NCBI RefSeq assembly: GCF_900142385.1 | Contig: NZ_FRAQ01000001.1 | Coordinates: 310,001 to 374,000 of the forward strand | Direction: 5' to 3' | Length of the DNA stretch: 64,000 nucleotides | Source: Marinobacter antarcticus | Lineage (GTDB): Bacteria; Pseudomonadota; Gammaproteobacteria; Pseudomonadales; Oleiphilaceae | Shown here: in pieces, positions 1 through 9,645 of the stretch | Numbering within the stretch: the stretch's first letter is position 1 | Layout of the letters: the number at the start of each line of letters is the position of its first letter | Position numbers and translations under genes: made by a program | The notes under the pieces: model-generated | What the model was told of the DNA's origin: nothing | Seen by the model: only the letters and a program-made list of their open reading frames with translations | Database searches by the model: none

Positions 1-284
1 GGCCTCCGGGCATGGATATACCGGACAAGGTACTGTCAGAACACGCGAAAGAACTGGTTGAACATGCCAAACTGCAGGCGGCAGAACGGGGTGCTACAAA
101 CGTTCGTGGTTTTGTGAAGGCAGGACGCCCTTCAAGCGTCATTGTGGAGTTTGCTCAGGACAAGGAAGCCGACCTGATCGTCATCGGTAGCCGCGGTTTG
201 CACGGCGACAAAGGAGCGATGTTCCTGGGCAGCGTCTCTCACCGGGTAGCCTCTCACGCCAAGTGTCCGGTTCTGGTGGTCTGA
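1..284 (+). CDS. Universal stress protein (UspA family), 5'-truncated by the window edge
   Basis: C-terminal part of a single-domain Usp protein; such cytoplasmic proteins bind ATP or AMP and help survival under stress. The frame is open to the left edge (codons in frame before the ATG at 12), so the true start probably lies outside; about 90 residues from that ATG are visible against a usual 140-150. The nucleotide-binding signature G-x2-G-x9-G-S is visible as GSRGLHG followed by FLGSVSHR, and the family ending KCPVLVV closes the protein. It converges on the diguanylate cyclase gene. Family call is secure; the precise Usp subtype cannot be given. Confidence 0.9.
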   Translation, partial: PPGMDIPDKVLSEHAKELVEHAKLQAAERGATNVRGFVKAGRPSSVIVEFAQDKEADLIVIGSRGLHGDKGAMFLGSVSHRVASHAKCPVLVV

Positions 285-304
285 GCTGGGCACACATTGT
301 CCAG

Positions 305-332
305 GCCGGCCAGATGCTATCTTCTGGTCGGC
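305..332. terminator. Hairpin between convergent genes
   Basis: A 10-bp stem (305-314 with 323-332, one G-T pair) with an 8-base loop lies between the convergent stress-protein and cyclase genes. It overlaps the cyclase stop codon. No clear T tract follows on either strand, so termination activity is only suspected. Confidence 0.35.
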
Positions 333-2599
333 TAAGACTCTGAAAATACTTCAACGGTATCACGACCGCCTCTTTTTGCCCGGTACAGCATTTCATCTGC
401 AAGCTTCAACAACTGCCCCGGCTCGCCGGTACTGTCCGGCCAGTTAGCCACACCAATGGATATGGTCAGAGGGCCCAGACTGTTGCCCTCAAACACCACT
501 GGCTCTTTCCTCGCTGCCTCACGCAGCTCTTCTGCGCGCTCTCTGGCGCCGGCGATATCGGAGCCTGGCAAAATTACGACAAACTCCTCACCACCGTAAC
601 GACAGACAATATCGCTGCCACGAAACCGGGTTTTCAGTAACGAAGCGAAAGCCTGCAGAGCCAAATCACCCGCTTCATGTCCATGAGTGTCGTTAAAGCG
701 TTTGAAATGATCGATATCCAGCAGCAGAAGCGATAATGGCGAGCCTTTGCGCAAAGCCACGGCCGCTTCATGCTCGAAAAGCTGATCAAAATACCGGCGA
801 TTTTTCAGGCCGGTGAGCGCATCTTCATAGGAAAATCTCTGCAGATCCTCTCTTAGCGAAATGCCGGAAAGCGTAACCCCGATGCGTTCCGCAACCAGAT
901 TAATGGATGACATAAGCCGTGCCGCACCGTATTCGGTGTACCCGGAGTTGCTGATGCTATCGCCATCGAGCAGTAATAAGCCTTCAAGCCCCGTGCCATG
1001 GCTTGCGAACTCAATATTGATAGGAAAGCACACCAGTCCATGCCAGCCCTTGTTTGCAGCTTCAGCGTCCTCCATAGACCCCACGATCTGGCGAATCGGA
1101 TCAGGCAGGTTATTGAGATTCGCAACAACCGGCGCCAGCTCCGGGTGCCCGTCGCCATAGCCCCAATACACAAGACGCTCATAACTACCGCTGAGCGTTT
1201 GACGATAGATCATACCCTTGAGCGGACTGCAGAGCCTTGGCATAGCTTCAACGAGCAACTGAAATGCCTGACTCAAATTGACACACGCCTGCAGCTCGGC
1301 AATCACATCTGCGAATATCTGGCTCTTCTCATTCTCAAACGACAGTAAAATCCCTCTTGCCTGCTCCCGCAGCAAAAGGGATTCCGTTTTTTCTGTACGC
1401 TCGGCCACCTGCTGCTCCAGGGTCACGGTCAACTCCTGCAAGGCTTGCTGAGTAATCGCATAGTGCCGCAGTGAAATAATGACAACTGCCAGAGCAAAGA
1501 CGAGCAAGCCAAGACTGACCGGCACCTGCCCCCAAGGCAGAAAACCATGAGCCACCGCCATATCGGCAACAAGCAAGGCGCCAAATACACCGCAAGCCAC
1601 CACAAGAACTTTTTGTTCTCCAGACAGTGAGCGGAATCGGGGCACAATTAACAAACCCATCACAGACAGTGAAATCAGAAGCAGAGCATCAAAAGGCGGG
1701 AAGGTGGACGAGAGGTCCACCACACCCGTCAAAGCCAGGCCCAAAGCGCCAACCAGATAACCCAGGTGCAGCTTCCAGATCAGTCTGATCGCCCGGGGCC
1801 GGCGATCTTCCAGCCATTGATCCAGCATTAGCCCGAGCGCGACAGGCAGCAGGTAGTAACTTCCGGCCGCCAGATAATCCCATAACAGGGCGTGGGGTAA
1901 AATCAGCAGGCTGGCCTGGCTCTCGGCCACCAGCATGACCGAAGAGGCCAGTGCAAACAGGGCAATGCTGGAAAAGGTCCTTCTCCCGCCTTGAAGCAGA
2001 GAGAAAATCAGCGCGAGCAAAGCCACCAGCAGTGAGAACCCGGCAACAAGCAAAGCTTCAAGGGAATTTCCGAGAATATAGAGAACGAGCTCTGAGTGAT
2101 CCACGATGCTGACCTCACCCCAAAGGCCAATATCCGTGTAATCGGAAAACACGCGAAAATAGAGCGTCTTGTTCTCGTAACCTTCAGGCAGTGCGATCTC
2201 GTGCCAGGGCCAGCCTTCAAACTCGCCTCGCCCGTCTTTATCGAAAGTGCCGTACTGGTAGATGTTTTCGCCATCCAGCCAGACCTGGACAATCAGATCG
2301 ACGCTGAAAATATAAAGAACGGGATTTTGCCACTCACCCTCCGGCAATGTTACCCGGTACCACACCTGATCCCGGCCATCGCGACCAGGAGGGTTGGAGG
2401 GGAAAGCAATGGCGTGCCACTGCTCCGGCTGCTGTGCAACTGACCAGTCCGGCACCCCTTCCGCACTGAAGGGTAAATCACCCCAGCGGTATTCCCAGCC
2501 TTCGGTAACAGGCTGCGGTGCTGCAACAGCTACAACAGGCCCAAGCGCGCACAGAACACCAAGCACGATAGTCAGGATTCTCAGAAAGGCTGCGGGCAT
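332..2599 (-). CDS. Membrane diguanylate cyclase with 7TMR-DISM sensor and GGDEF domain
   Basis: Predicted to make cyclic di-GMP from two GTP in response to an extracytoplasmic signal. Order along 755 residues: signal peptide (1-27, AVA-A cleavage site), a periplasmic 7TMR-DISMED2-like beta-rich domain (about 35-180), seven hydrophobic segments (about 185-400), a coiled linker, a GAF-like region (about 430-590) and a C-terminal GGDEF domain. The active-site motif is GGEEF at 669-673. An inhibitory-site RxxD (RGSD, 660-663) lies exactly five residues before it, so product inhibition is likely. No EAL domain follows, so this should be a synthase only. It is a single gene with no partner; the ligand is unknown. 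Confidence 0.93.
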   Translation of the reverse strand: MPAAFLRILTIVLGVLCALGPVVAVAAPQPVTEGWEYRWGDLPFSAEGVPDWSVAQQPEQWHAIAFPSNPPGRDGRDQVWYRVTLPEGEWQNPVLYIFSVDLIVQVWLDGENIYQYGTFDKDGRGEFEGWPWHEIALPEGYENKTLYFRVFSDYTDIGLWGEVSIVDHSELVLYILGNSLEALLVAGFSLLVALLALIFSLLQGGRRTFSSIALFALASSVMLVAESQASLLILPHALLWDYLAAGSYYLLPVALGLMLDQWLEDRRPRAIRLIWKLHLGYLVGALGLALTGVVDLSSTFPPFDALLLISLSVMGLLIVPRFRSLSGEQKVLVVACGVFGALLVADMAVAHGFLPWGQVPVSLGLLVFALAVVIISLRHYAITQQALQELTVTLEQQVAERTEKTESLLLREQARGILLSFENEKSQIFADVIAELQACVNLSQAFQLLVEAMPRLCSPLKGMIYRQTLSGSYERLVYWGYGDGHPELAPVVANLNNLPDPIRQIVGSMEDAEAANKGWHGLVCFPINIEFASHGTGLEGLLLLDGDSISNSGYTEYGAARLMSSINLVAERIGVTLSGISLREDLQRFSYEDALTGLKNRRYFDQLFEHEAAVALRKGSPLSLLLLDIDHFKRFNDTHGHEAGDLALQAFASLLKTRFRGSDIVCRYGGEEFVVILPGSDIAGARERAEELREAARKEPVVFEGNSLGPLTISIGVANWPDSTGEPGQLLKLADEMLYRAKRGGRDTVEVFSES

Positions 2600-2685
2600 T
2601 GACGCTGGAATCCTGCCGGTAGGGGATTTGCAGGAAAGTATAGAGCACCATCGCCCTTACGTGTACAAATCTAAGACAGGAAAGG

Positions 2686-2721
2686 GGAAACTGCAGAGCC
2701 TGGGGCGCCTCTGCAGTTTCC
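2686..2721 (-). terminator. Strong hairpin after potD
   Basis: A perfect 13-bp stem (2686-2698 with 2709-2721) and 10-base loop lie 17 bases beyond the potD stop. On the minus strand the stem is followed by CCTTTCCTGTC, T-rich but not a pure T run. Likely the end of the potABCD transcript. Confidence 0.6.
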
Positions 2722-2737
2722 AGGTGAAAAGCTCAGT

Positions 2738-3778
2738 TCAAAGACCTGATTTCAACTTTTCCCAGTACTTGGCGTAAATCTGCAGAGCTTCGTCACCAAT
2801 ATCGGACTGAAACTCGGCATTCACCATGTCTTCCGGTGTCGGATAGCTGGAGCGATCCCCGGCAATCTCTTCGCCCAACAGCTCCCGTGCCGACAGCACC
2901 GGTGTAGCATAGCCGATGTCTTCACTGATCAGCGCCGCGATTTCCGGCTGCAGAACAAAGCTGATGAACTTGTGAGCCGCTTCCGGATTCTTTGCATTCT
3001 TCGGAATCACAAAGCTGTCCAGCCAAGCAATAACACCTTCTTTCGGATACACATACTCAAGCGTTTCCATGCTTTCCTTGCCCATAACGGCCTCACCGTT
3101 CCAGATCATACCCACATCGGCTTCTCCTTCCAGGAATGGCATGCGCGGTGCGTCTGAGTTAAACGTTCGCACGGAGGGCATCAGCTCTGTCAGCTTCAGA
3201 TAGGCCTCTTCGATTTGCTGTGGATCGGTACTGTTACCGGAGTAACCCAGAACACGCAGCCCCATGTGGAAGACTTCGCGCATATCGTTGGTCAGGATCA
3301 CCCGGCCCTTGAAACGCTCATCCCACAGATCTTCCCAGGCAGTAACCGGCTCGCCTTCAATATCGGCGGTATCTACACCAATACCTGTTGTACCCCAGAG
3401 GTAAGGCACGCTGTATTGGTTATCCGGGTCGATATCCAGGCCGGTGATTTCCGGGTCAAGCTGATCAAAGCCGCTGATTTTGCTTCGATCAATGGGCATC
3501 AACAGCCCTTCATTGCGCATTTTGCTGACGTAGTAAGTTGACGGCACCGCAAGATCATAGGCGGCACTCTCATCCAGAAGTTTCAGCCGTGCGTACATGG
3601 CTTCGTTGCTGTCATAGGTGGTGTAGACCACCTGAATTCCGGTCTCTTCCTCGAAACGGGTCAGCACTTCCTGGGGCATATACTCCGACCAGTTATACAG
3701 ATTCAGCACCTGCGGATCGTCAGAACTACAGCCAGTCAGGCCAAGTGCCAGCATGGCGGCCAGTGCGAGTTTTTTCAT
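2738..3778 (-). CDS. potD: Spermidine/putrescine-binding lipoprotein PotD
   Basis: Polyamine-binding component of the PotABCD importer. The start chosen is the ATG at 3778 (346 residues): it has an AAGGAG ribosome site and overlaps the potC stop as ATGA; an upstream in-frame ATG (3802) lies inside potC. The N-terminus has a lipobox ending LTGC with the acylated Cys at 17, so it is probably membrane-anchored, unlike the soluble E. coli PotD. Ligand-site features of PotD are visible: YNWSEY near the start, REVF, MIWNGEA and the AWLDSF segment carrying the Trp-x-Asp that contacts the polyamine. Last gene of its operon, followed by a hairpin. Spermidine or putrescine preference cannot be read from sequence. 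Confidence 0.93.
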   Translation of the reverse strand: MKKLALAAMLALGLTGCSSDDPQVLNLYNWSEYMPQEVLTRFEEETGIQVVYTTYDSNEAMYARLKLLDESAAYDLAVPSTYYVSKMRNEGLLMPIDRSKISGFDQLDPEITGLDIDPDNQYSVPYLWGTTGIGVDTADIEGEPVTAWEDLWDERFKGRVILTNDMREVFHMGLRVLGYSGNSTDPQQIEEAYLKLTELMPSVRTFNSDAPRMPFLEGEADVGMIWNGEAVMGKESMETLEYVYPKEGVIAWLDSFVIPKNAKNPEAAHKFISFVLQPEIAALISEDIGYATPVLSARELLGEEIAGDRSSYPTPEDMVNAEFQSDIGDEALQIYAKYWEKLKSGL

Positions 3779-4542
3779 TTTTTGCTCCTTGAAAGAATCC
3801 ATTGCGACAACATCAGCATTACAAGTGAGAACACCAGCAACAGCGTGCCAAGTGCATTTACTTCAGGTTTAAGCCCCACACGCACCATAGAGTAGATGCG
3901 CAGTGGCAGAATTTCATAGCTCGGGCCGCTCACGAAGGTGCTCACCACAACATCGTCCATGGAGAGCGTGAAGCCGAGCAACCAGCCTGCCATTAATGCG
4001 GGCATGATAACCGGGATCAGCACGGTGCGGGTCATGGTGAAGTCGCTGGCCCCCAGATCCCGCGCTGCCTCCGGCAAGCGCTCGTCAAAGCCGGTGAGCC
4101 GGGCCATAACCGTAATCACTACGAACGGCAGGCAGAAAGTAACGTGCGCCAGCAGCAGTGATACATACCCCAGATTCAAACCCAGCAACAGGAATAGCCC
4201 CAGCAATGAAATCGCCAGCACAATTTCTGGCGACATCATGACCACAAACAGCATGCCGCTCAGCACCTTTTTGCCCCGAAAACGATAGCGATGCAGAGCC
4301 AATGCAGTAAGCGCGCCAATGAACGTAGACACGGTGGCAGCCGTGAGCGCCAGCCAAAGCGAATTCCACATGGCCAGCATCATGGCGTGATTATTGAACA
4401 ATGATTCGTACCAGCGCAGGCTGAGTCCGCCCCAGTCGTAGCCTGTGCGGGAGTCGTTAAAGGAAAACACCACCAATACAACAATTGGCACATACAGAAG
4501 CAGGTACACCAGCGCGAGATAGCTACGGGAAAGCCAGCGCAT
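3775..4542 (-). CDS. potC: Polyamine ABC transporter permease PotC
   Basis: Second inner-membrane permease of the polyamine importer, 255 residues with six hydrophobic segments, the usual size. The binding-protein-dependent permease EAA loop is visible as LPEAARDLGASDFTMTRTVLIP, which docks on the ATPase. The start overlaps the potB stop by one base and its stop overlaps potD by four, so translation is coupled along the operon. Hydrophobic content and SLxxDDVVVSTFVSGP are typical of PotC/PotI. Confidence 0.95.
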   Translation of the reverse strand: MRWLSRSYLALVYLLLYVPIVVLVVFSFNDSRTGYDWGGLSLRWYESLFNNHAMMLAMWNSLWLALTAATVSTFIGALTALALHRYRFRGKKVLSGMLFVVMMSPEIVLAISLLGLFLLLGLNLGYVSLLLAHVTFCLPFVVITVMARLTGFDERLPEAARDLGASDFTMTRTVLIPVIMPALMAGWLLGFTLSMDDVVVSTFVSGPSYEILPLRIYSMVRVGLKPEVNALGTLLLVFSLVMLMLSQWILSRSKK

Positions 4543-5402
4543 TACGCGGCCTCCTCGCCCAGGCGGCGCTTACTCAGGCGGTGAGCAAACATCAGCAGCG
4601 CCATGGTGAGGGTCAGCATGATGCTGGCGGCGGCACCAAACGGCCAGTTGCGGGCATCCAGAAACTGGTTCTTGATCACATTGCCCACCAGCAGATTGCG
4701 CGAACCACCCAGAATATCCGGCACAAAGAACAGCCCCATGGCCGGCAGCAATACCAGCATGACACCCGCCAGTACTCCCGGCAGCGTCAGCGGAACAATG
4801 ACGTTTTTAAAGGTAGCGAAATGGCCTGCACCCAAGTCGTGGGAGGCCAGCAGAACGTCCTGGCGCAGATCATCAAATACTGAGTACAGCGGCAGTATCA
4901 TGAACGGCAGCAACAAATACACCAGGCCTACGATCACCGCGCCTTCGGTATAGAGAAGTTGAGCTGGCTCGTCGATCACGCCCAGGGACATGAGTGCACT
5001 GTTCAGCAGGCCGTTGGTGGCCAGGATCAGCTTAAGGGCGTATGTGCGCACCAGGGAGTTGGTCCAGAAAGGCACAATCAACAGGAAGATCAGCAGCACC
5101 TGACGGCGCTTTTCCATCCGCGACAACGCCCAGGCGAAGGGATAGCCGATCAGCAGGCAAACGAGCGTAGTCATGGCCGCCATGTACAGGGAGTGAAGAA
5201 ACACTTCCAGATACAAGGGATTGAACAGCTGCCGGTAGGCATCCAGGTTCAGTGGCAGTGAGATGAAGGTCGAAGAATCCCGCGTCATCACGCTGGCACC
5301 CACCACCAACATATTGGGCGCAAGCACGAGGAACAGCAGCCAACCCCACACCAGCACCAGAACAGCAGCTCTGAACGGCTGTTGCTTAATGCTCAGCATC
5401 AT
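4542..5402 (-). CDS. potB: Polyamine ABC transporter permease PotB
   Basis: First inner-membrane permease of the importer, 286 residues, six predicted helices. The ATPase-docking EAA loop appears as [22 protein letters not shown]. The start (two adjacent Met codons; either is possible) lies inside the end of potA, overlapping it by 17 bases. Forms a heterodimer with PotC. Family length and context make this secure. Confidence 0.95.
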   Translation of the reverse strand: MMLSIKQQPFRAAVLVLVWGWLLFLVLAPNMLVVGASVMTRDSSTFISLPLNLDAYRQLFNPLYLEVFLHSLYMAAMTTLVCLLIGYPFAWALSRMEKRRQVLLIFLLIVPFWTNSLVRTYALKLILATNGLLNSALMSLGVIDEPAQLLYTEGAVIVGLVYLLLPFMILPLYSVFDDLRQDVLLASHDLGAGHFATFKNVIVPLTLPGVLAGVMLVLLPAMGLFFVPDILGGSRNLLVGNVIKNQFLDARNWPFGAAASIMLTLTMALLMFAHRLSKRRLGEEAA

Positions 5403-6522
5403 CGGCTGCCAGCTCCTCTTCGTCGGTCAATGGTTCGTCGCTTTCTTCCGCGAGCAACCATTCCCAGCCGTCTACCCAGCTGACACGTACCCGCTCGCCA
5501 ATGCTGTAATCAAAGGTCGGGTCATCCTCATCAAAGAACTCGCTGGCCATCACCTGGCTGCCGTCTTCCAGTTCAATCACCGAATCCAGGGTGCTGCCTT
5601 TGTAGTTACGTTCTACGATCTTGCCTGCAACGCCCTCGGCATCATCCGGCGCAAGTACCCGGATATCTTCCGGGCGCAGCAGAACGTGCAATGGCTGATT
5701 CATCGCGACACGGAAAGACGGCTTGCTCAACTCCCGGCTCAGTCCAAACACATCCACGCTGATGCGACCGTCCTCAATTTTGGTGACACGACCGGGAAAG
5801 AAATTGGTCTGACCCACAAAGCGTGCAGTAAACACGTTCGCCGGGCGCTCATAGACTTCCCGGGGCGTGCCTAGCTGCTGAATACAACCGTCCTTGAGCA
5901 CTGCAATGCGATCAGACATGGACAGCGCTTCTTCCTGATCGTGGGTAACGAACACGAAGGTAATGCCCAACTCCCGCTGCAGGCGCTTGAGTTCTACCTG
6001 CATGGTACGTCGCAGTTTGTAGTCCAGGGCAGACAGCGGCTCATCAAGCAACAACATCTTTGGCCGCTTGACAACAGCCCGGGCAATCGCAACCCGCTGC
6101 TGCTGGCCGCCGGAAAGCTGGTGCGGCTTGCGCCCGGCAAAGTCCTCCAGCTGAACCATGGCCAGTACGTCTTCGACCCGCTCGCGTATTTCTGCTTTCG
6201 GCCGTTTTTCCATCTTCAGGCCATAGGCCACGTTGTCGAAAACCGACATGTGAGGAAACAGTGCGTAGTTCTGGAAAACTGTATTAAGCGGGCGGCTCTC
6301 TGGCGGGGTCTGTGTGATGTCAACGCCAGACAGCGTAACGGTGCCCTGATCCGGGAGTTCAAAACCCGCCATCATTCGCAAAAGGGTGGTTTTACCACAG
6401 CCGGAGGGCCCAAGAAGGGTAATGAACTCTCCGTCATCAATGGTGAGGCTGAGTTCGTCCAGTACGGTCTTGCCGCTAAACTGCTTGCTGATGCCGCTCA
6501 GCGATAGGAGTGTTCTAGTCAT
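5386..6522 (-). CDS. potA: Polyamine ABC transporter ATPase PotA
   Basis: Energises polyamine uptake by ATP hydrolysis on the cytoplasmic face of PotBC. All ABC motifs are present: Walker [10 protein letters not shown] (38-46), signature LSGGQQQR (136-143), Walker B LLLDEP (157-162) and switch His194 in THDQEEA. A C-terminal TOBE-type regulatory domain (about 290-365) follows, then an acidic tail. First gene of potABCD; the order matches the E. coli operon. A possible sigma-54 promoter lies upstream at 6585-6600. Total 378 residues, normal for PotA. Confidence 0.95.
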   Translation of the reverse strand: MTRTLLSLSGISKQFSGKTVLDELSLTIDDGEFITLLGPSGCGKTTLLRMMAGFELPDQGTVTLSGVDITQTPPESRPLNTVFQNYALFPHMSVFDNVAYGLKMEKRPKAEIRERVEDVLAMVQLEDFAGRKPHQLSGGQQQRVAIARAVVKRPKMLLLDEPLSALDYKLRRTMQVELKRLQRELGITFVFVTHDQEEALSMSDRIAVLKDGCIQQLGTPREVYERPANVFTARFVGQTNFFPGRVTKIEDGRISVDVFGLSRELSKPSFRVAMNQPLHVLLRPEDIRVLAPDDAEGVAGKIVERNYKGSTLDSVIELEDGSQVMASEFFDEDDPTFDYSIGERVRVSWVDGWEWLLAEESDEPLTDEEELAADDAEH

Positions 6523-6584
6523 CAGCCCTGCCCAAAGAATAAGCGGAGTATTTTTTCAGAAAGAACGCCGTATAAAAAGAGCAA

Positions 6585-6600
6585 TGCAGGATTTTTGCCC
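6585..6600 (-). promoter_or_regulatory. Candidate sigma-54 (-24/-12) promoter for potABCD
   Basis: On the minus strand the sequence GGGCAAAAATCCTGCA has GG and GC separated by ten bases and partly fits TGGCAC-N5-TTGCA (mismatches at the first base of each element). Transcription would begin near 6574, about 50 bases before potA. Chance matches of this quality are not rare, so this is a candidate only. Confidence 0.35.
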
Positions 6601-6670
6601 GTCGTTATACCTGGAACGCCCGATTTGAGCGGCGTTATCCATCTACGGGACGCATTCTGTCATGAAAGCG

Positions 6671-6694
6671 CCCGGGTTGCAGAAGCAACCCGGG
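6671..6694 (-). terminator. Hairpin after the TRAP binding protein gene
   Basis: A perfect 10-bp GC-rich stem (6671-6680 with 6685-6694) closes on the tetraloop AGAA. It lies 14 bases past the stop of the dctP-like gene on the minus strand. The following minus-strand bases (GCGCTTTCATG) are only weakly T-rich. Confidence 0.6.
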
Positions 6695-6708
6695 GCCTTT
6701 GGAAGGTT

Positions 6709-7788
6709 TTATTGGTCAGCAACGCTGTCCAGGTAGGCTTTGTCTGAAATGTTGGTCCACTGGCGTACCTGCTCAAGGTACTCACGCTGGGACGTGATAA
6801 TTTCCTTCGCCAGCGGGTCCTTCTCGGCCGCTTCCTTCAGGAGCTTGTTGGTGGCATTGCGCAGTCCCTCAATGACCTCCGGCGGGAAGGTCTTATGGGT
6901 GACATCCGGGTAGTCCGTCTTCATGCGAGCCCAGGCAACGCCACTCTCGTCATAGTTCTGGATGTACATGTCATAGGCAGCAAGACGCATGGCAACCCGA
7001 AGGATTTCCTGAAGGTCCTTGGGCAGGCTCTTCCAGGTTTTCTGGTTAACCAGAAACTGCACCTCGGCACCCGGCTCCTGCCAGCCAGAATAGTAGTACT
7101 TGGCAATCTGATGGAAGCCCATATCGAAATCCAGCGCAGGGCCAACCCATTCAAGGGCATCAATGGTACCGCGCTCGAGCGCGCTATAGAGCTCGCCTGG
7201 GGGAATATTGGTAACCGCAACACCCAGCTCGGACATGACTTCCCCCGCGAAGCCCGGGGTGCGCATCTTGAGGCCTTTCAGGTCATCCAGAGACTTGATC
7301 TCTTCACGAAACCAGCCACCCATCTGGCTGCCCGTATTACCGCCCGGGAAGGAAAGCAGGCCGTAAGGTTCATAGACTTTTTGCATCAGTTCCATACCAC
7401 CGCCGTGGTAAAACCAGGCGTATTGCTCCGGGGCAATCATGCCGAACGGCACCGTGGTGAAATACATGGCATTGGGGATAGCGCCCTTGTAGTAATAGGA
7501 TGCTGTGTGCCCCATATCGTACTGGCCATTGCGAACCAGATCGAAGATACCAAAAGGCGCCTTGTGCTTGTTGGATCCATCAATACGGATCTTGAGGCGA
7601 CCGGCAGACATGGTTTCTGCCATATCAGCCATATGCTGGACAGCCTCACCCAGAATCGGAGTGTTTGGGCCCCAGGTCTGCGCAAGACGCAGAGTGAAGT
7701 TTTCCTCAGCCATGCTGAGTGAACTGACAGAGAGCAACAGCGTTGCCGCTGTGATTTTGAACAGACGAGTTATCATTGTTAGCACCAT
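6709..7788 (-). CDS. TRAP transporter solute-binding protein (DctP family)
   Basis: Periplasmic binding protein of a TRAP carrier, 359 residues with a Sec signal peptide (about 1-27, cleaved after SMA). The stretch around ALEWVGPALDFDMGFHQIAK and GWQEPGAEV resembles the TakP-like subgroup that binds 2-oxo acids and similar monocarboxylates; the ligand is inferred only. A second possible start is the ATG at 7776; neither has a clear ribosome site. No dctQ or dctM membrane genes are adjacent, so its partner must be elsewhere. It stands alone between a hairpin and a chemoreceptor gene; binding proteins of this type sometimes serve a chemoreceptor, which is speculation here. Confidence 0.88.
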   Translation of the reverse strand: MVLTMITRLFKITAATLLLSVSSLSMAEENFTLRLAQTWGPNTPILGEAVQHMADMAETMSAGRLKIRIDGSNKHKAPFGIFDLVRNGQYDMGHTASYYYKGAIPNAMYFTTVPFGMIAPEQYAWFYHGGGMELMQKVYEPYGLLSFPGGNTGSQMGGWFREEIKSLDDLKGLKMRTPGFAGEVMSELGVAVTNIPPGELYSALERGTIDALEWVGPALDFDMGFHQIAKYYYSGWQEPGAEVQFLVNQKTWKSLPKDLQEILRVAMRLAAYDMYIQNYDESGVAWARMKTDYPDVTHKTFPPEVIEGLRNATNKLLKEAAEKDPLAKEIITSQREYLEQVRQWTNISDKAYLDSVADQ

Positions 7789-7898
7789 AAATCGAATTAT
7801 TATGTTATATAGATATTGCCAAACGCCCCAATACTAGCCTGTGAAAGCCTTCCCGTCCAAAAGTAAACTGACCATCTGTACCTTCCGGGCAAACTGAC

Positions 7899-9575
7899 TC
7901 AAACCTTGAACTGGCCCACAAGCTCCCTCAGGCTCTCGCCGAGGCGGGCCAGCTCATGGCTCGCCTCGTTGGTTTGAGTGACGCCGATATCACTGCGCTG
8001 TGCCGCATCGACAATGCGCACCACGTTCTGATTGATTTCTTCCGCCACCTGGCTTTGCTGCTCTGCCGCAGTGGCTATCTGGGTAACCTGGTCGTGAATC
8101 TGCCCGATTGATTTCTCGATTGTCACCAGGGCTCCCGTCGCGTGGTTAATACGCTCCACTGTCTCGGACGAGCGATCCCGGGATCGGTTCATACGGTCAA
8201 CGGCGGAACGTGATTCGCTCACGAAGCCATCAATCATTTCCCGGATCTGATCTGCGGATTCCGCACTGCGCCGGGCAAGCTGGCGCACTTCATCTGCGAC
8301 CACCGAGAAACCGCGGCCATGATCACCTGCCCGGGCGGCCTCTATTGCCGCGTTCAGCGCCAGTAGATTGGTCTGTTCGGTGACTGCCTGAATGACACCC
8401 AGAACCTTCTGGATATCGTCTGACTTTTCCGCCAGAGCGTTGATACTGAGAGCGCTTTCCTGAATCTCCTCAGACAACTTGTTTACCGCACCCTGAGCGC
8501 TGGCAATGGTTTCACCACCGTCTCGGGCCATGCGATCAGCATCCGATGCGGCGCCCTCAACTTCGCTGGCGTTACCGGATATTTGCTGGATAGTCGCAGC
8601 CATCTCATTAATCGCAGAGGCAATCTGGTCGGTTTCCGAGCCCTGCTCCTGCACCGACGCCCGCGTTTCATTGGCAACACGGCTCAACTCTTCCGCAGCA
8701 GACGCAACCTGATCCGTCGTGACGCCAACTTCCCGAATAGTTGTCTGAATTTTGATAACAAAGGCATTGAAACGGCGGCCCAACTCCGAAAGCTCATCAC
8801 TTCCATCTTCCGGCAGGCGCTGCCGCAGATCACCCTCACCGTCAGCGATTTCCTGCATCATATCGCTGATGCTCTTCAATGGCTTCGTTACCGTGCGACC
8901 GACAGCAATGCCAATTACCAATGAAATGACCACAACGACGACGGTGACCAGCAGAATAAAGCCAAGGGTTGCGACTATATTTCCCTCGATTTCAACACGT
9001 GCCGCCGCGACCTTCTTGTCAATATCCGTCACGTAGACGCCGGCACCGATCATCCAGTCCCAACCCGGGATGATCGTGGAATAGGAAACCTTGGGCTCTT
9101 CGTTACCGGAAGCCGGGTTCATCCAATCATAGCCGTAGTAGCCTCCGGATTCCCCGGCATTGAAAAGATCCCCAACCAGCCGCTTGAGCGTGGGATTATT
9201 GCTCGGGCCTTCTTTGGACGGATCCGGGGCGTATGCCAGGTTGTATACATCACGTCTGTAAGCAAACACGTAGTTGGTTTTCTCAAACCGGATGGAGCGC
9301 AAACGCGACGCCGCTGCTGCCTTGGCCTCATCTTCCGTAAGTGCAGGATTATTTTTAGCCTCCAGCACTACCGCTTCTGCAGCATCAATCAGGTTCTTCA
9401 GACCGGCCTTCCGACCCTCCAGAAGACTTGACTCAAGGCGGTTTAACTCTGCCTCTCCATTGGCCTGTATCTGACTTACAGAAATCCAGGCGACGGTGGC
9501 CGCTGTAACCAATACAGGTATCAGCACGGCCAGAAGCAGGCGGGTTCGTATGCGCAGGTTGTTCAGCAAATTCAT
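7899..9575 (-). CDS. Methyl-accepting chemotaxis protein with Cache sensor
   Basis: Transmembrane chemoreceptor of 558 residues. It has a first membrane helix (about 13-33), a periplasmic single-Cache domain containing the family stretch KTNYVFAYRRD and the WDWMIGAGVYVTDID ending, a second helix (about 200-225), a HAMP domain and a long cytoplasmic signalling hairpin. The tip is highly conserved ([20 protein letters not shown]). Ligands of such Cache domains are often small organic acids, but nothing here decides this. No CheW/CheR-docking pentapeptide is visible at the C-terminus (ends VGQFKV). Single gene. Confidence 0.93.
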   Translation of the reverse strand: MNLLNNLRIRTRLLLAVLIPVLVTAATVAWISVSQIQANGEAELNRLESSLLEGRKAGLKNLIDAAEAVVLEAKNNPALTEDEAKAAAASRLRSIRFEKTNYVFAYRRDVYNLAYAPDPSKEGPSNNPTLKRLVGDLFNAGESGGYYGYDWMNPASGNEEPKVSYSTIIPGWDWMIGAGVYVTDIDKKVAAARVEIEGNIVATLGFILLVTVVVVVISLVIGIAVGRTVTKPLKSISDMMQEIADGEGDLRQRLPEDGSDELSELGRRFNAFVIKIQTTIREVGVTTDQVASAAEELSRVANETRASVQEQGSETDQIASAINEMAATIQQISGNASEVEGAASDADRMARDGGETIASAQGAVNKLSEEIQESALSINALAEKSDDIQKVLGVIQAVTEQTNLLALNAAIEAARAGDHGRGFSVVADEVRQLARRSAESADQIREMIDGFVSESRSAVDRMNRSRDRSSETVERINHATGALVTIEKSIGQIHDQVTQIATAAEQQSQVAEEINQNVVRIVDAAQRSDIGVTQTNEASHELARLGESLRELVGQFKV

Positions 9576-9645
9576 TACGGCAGATCCTCGGGAAGGCGTT
9601 GACTCAAGCTATTATCGACTGAACCCGAAATATCTTGAATACGAC

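Noticed and set aside
5263..5874. Frame of 203 codons antisense to the potA-potB junction
   Set aside because: Lies wholly across two supported genes; no motifs and no ribosome site.
6895..7722. Long open frame (275 codons) antisense to the TRAP binding protein gene
   Set aside because: Opposite strand of a well-supported gene with a signal peptide; no recognisable family.
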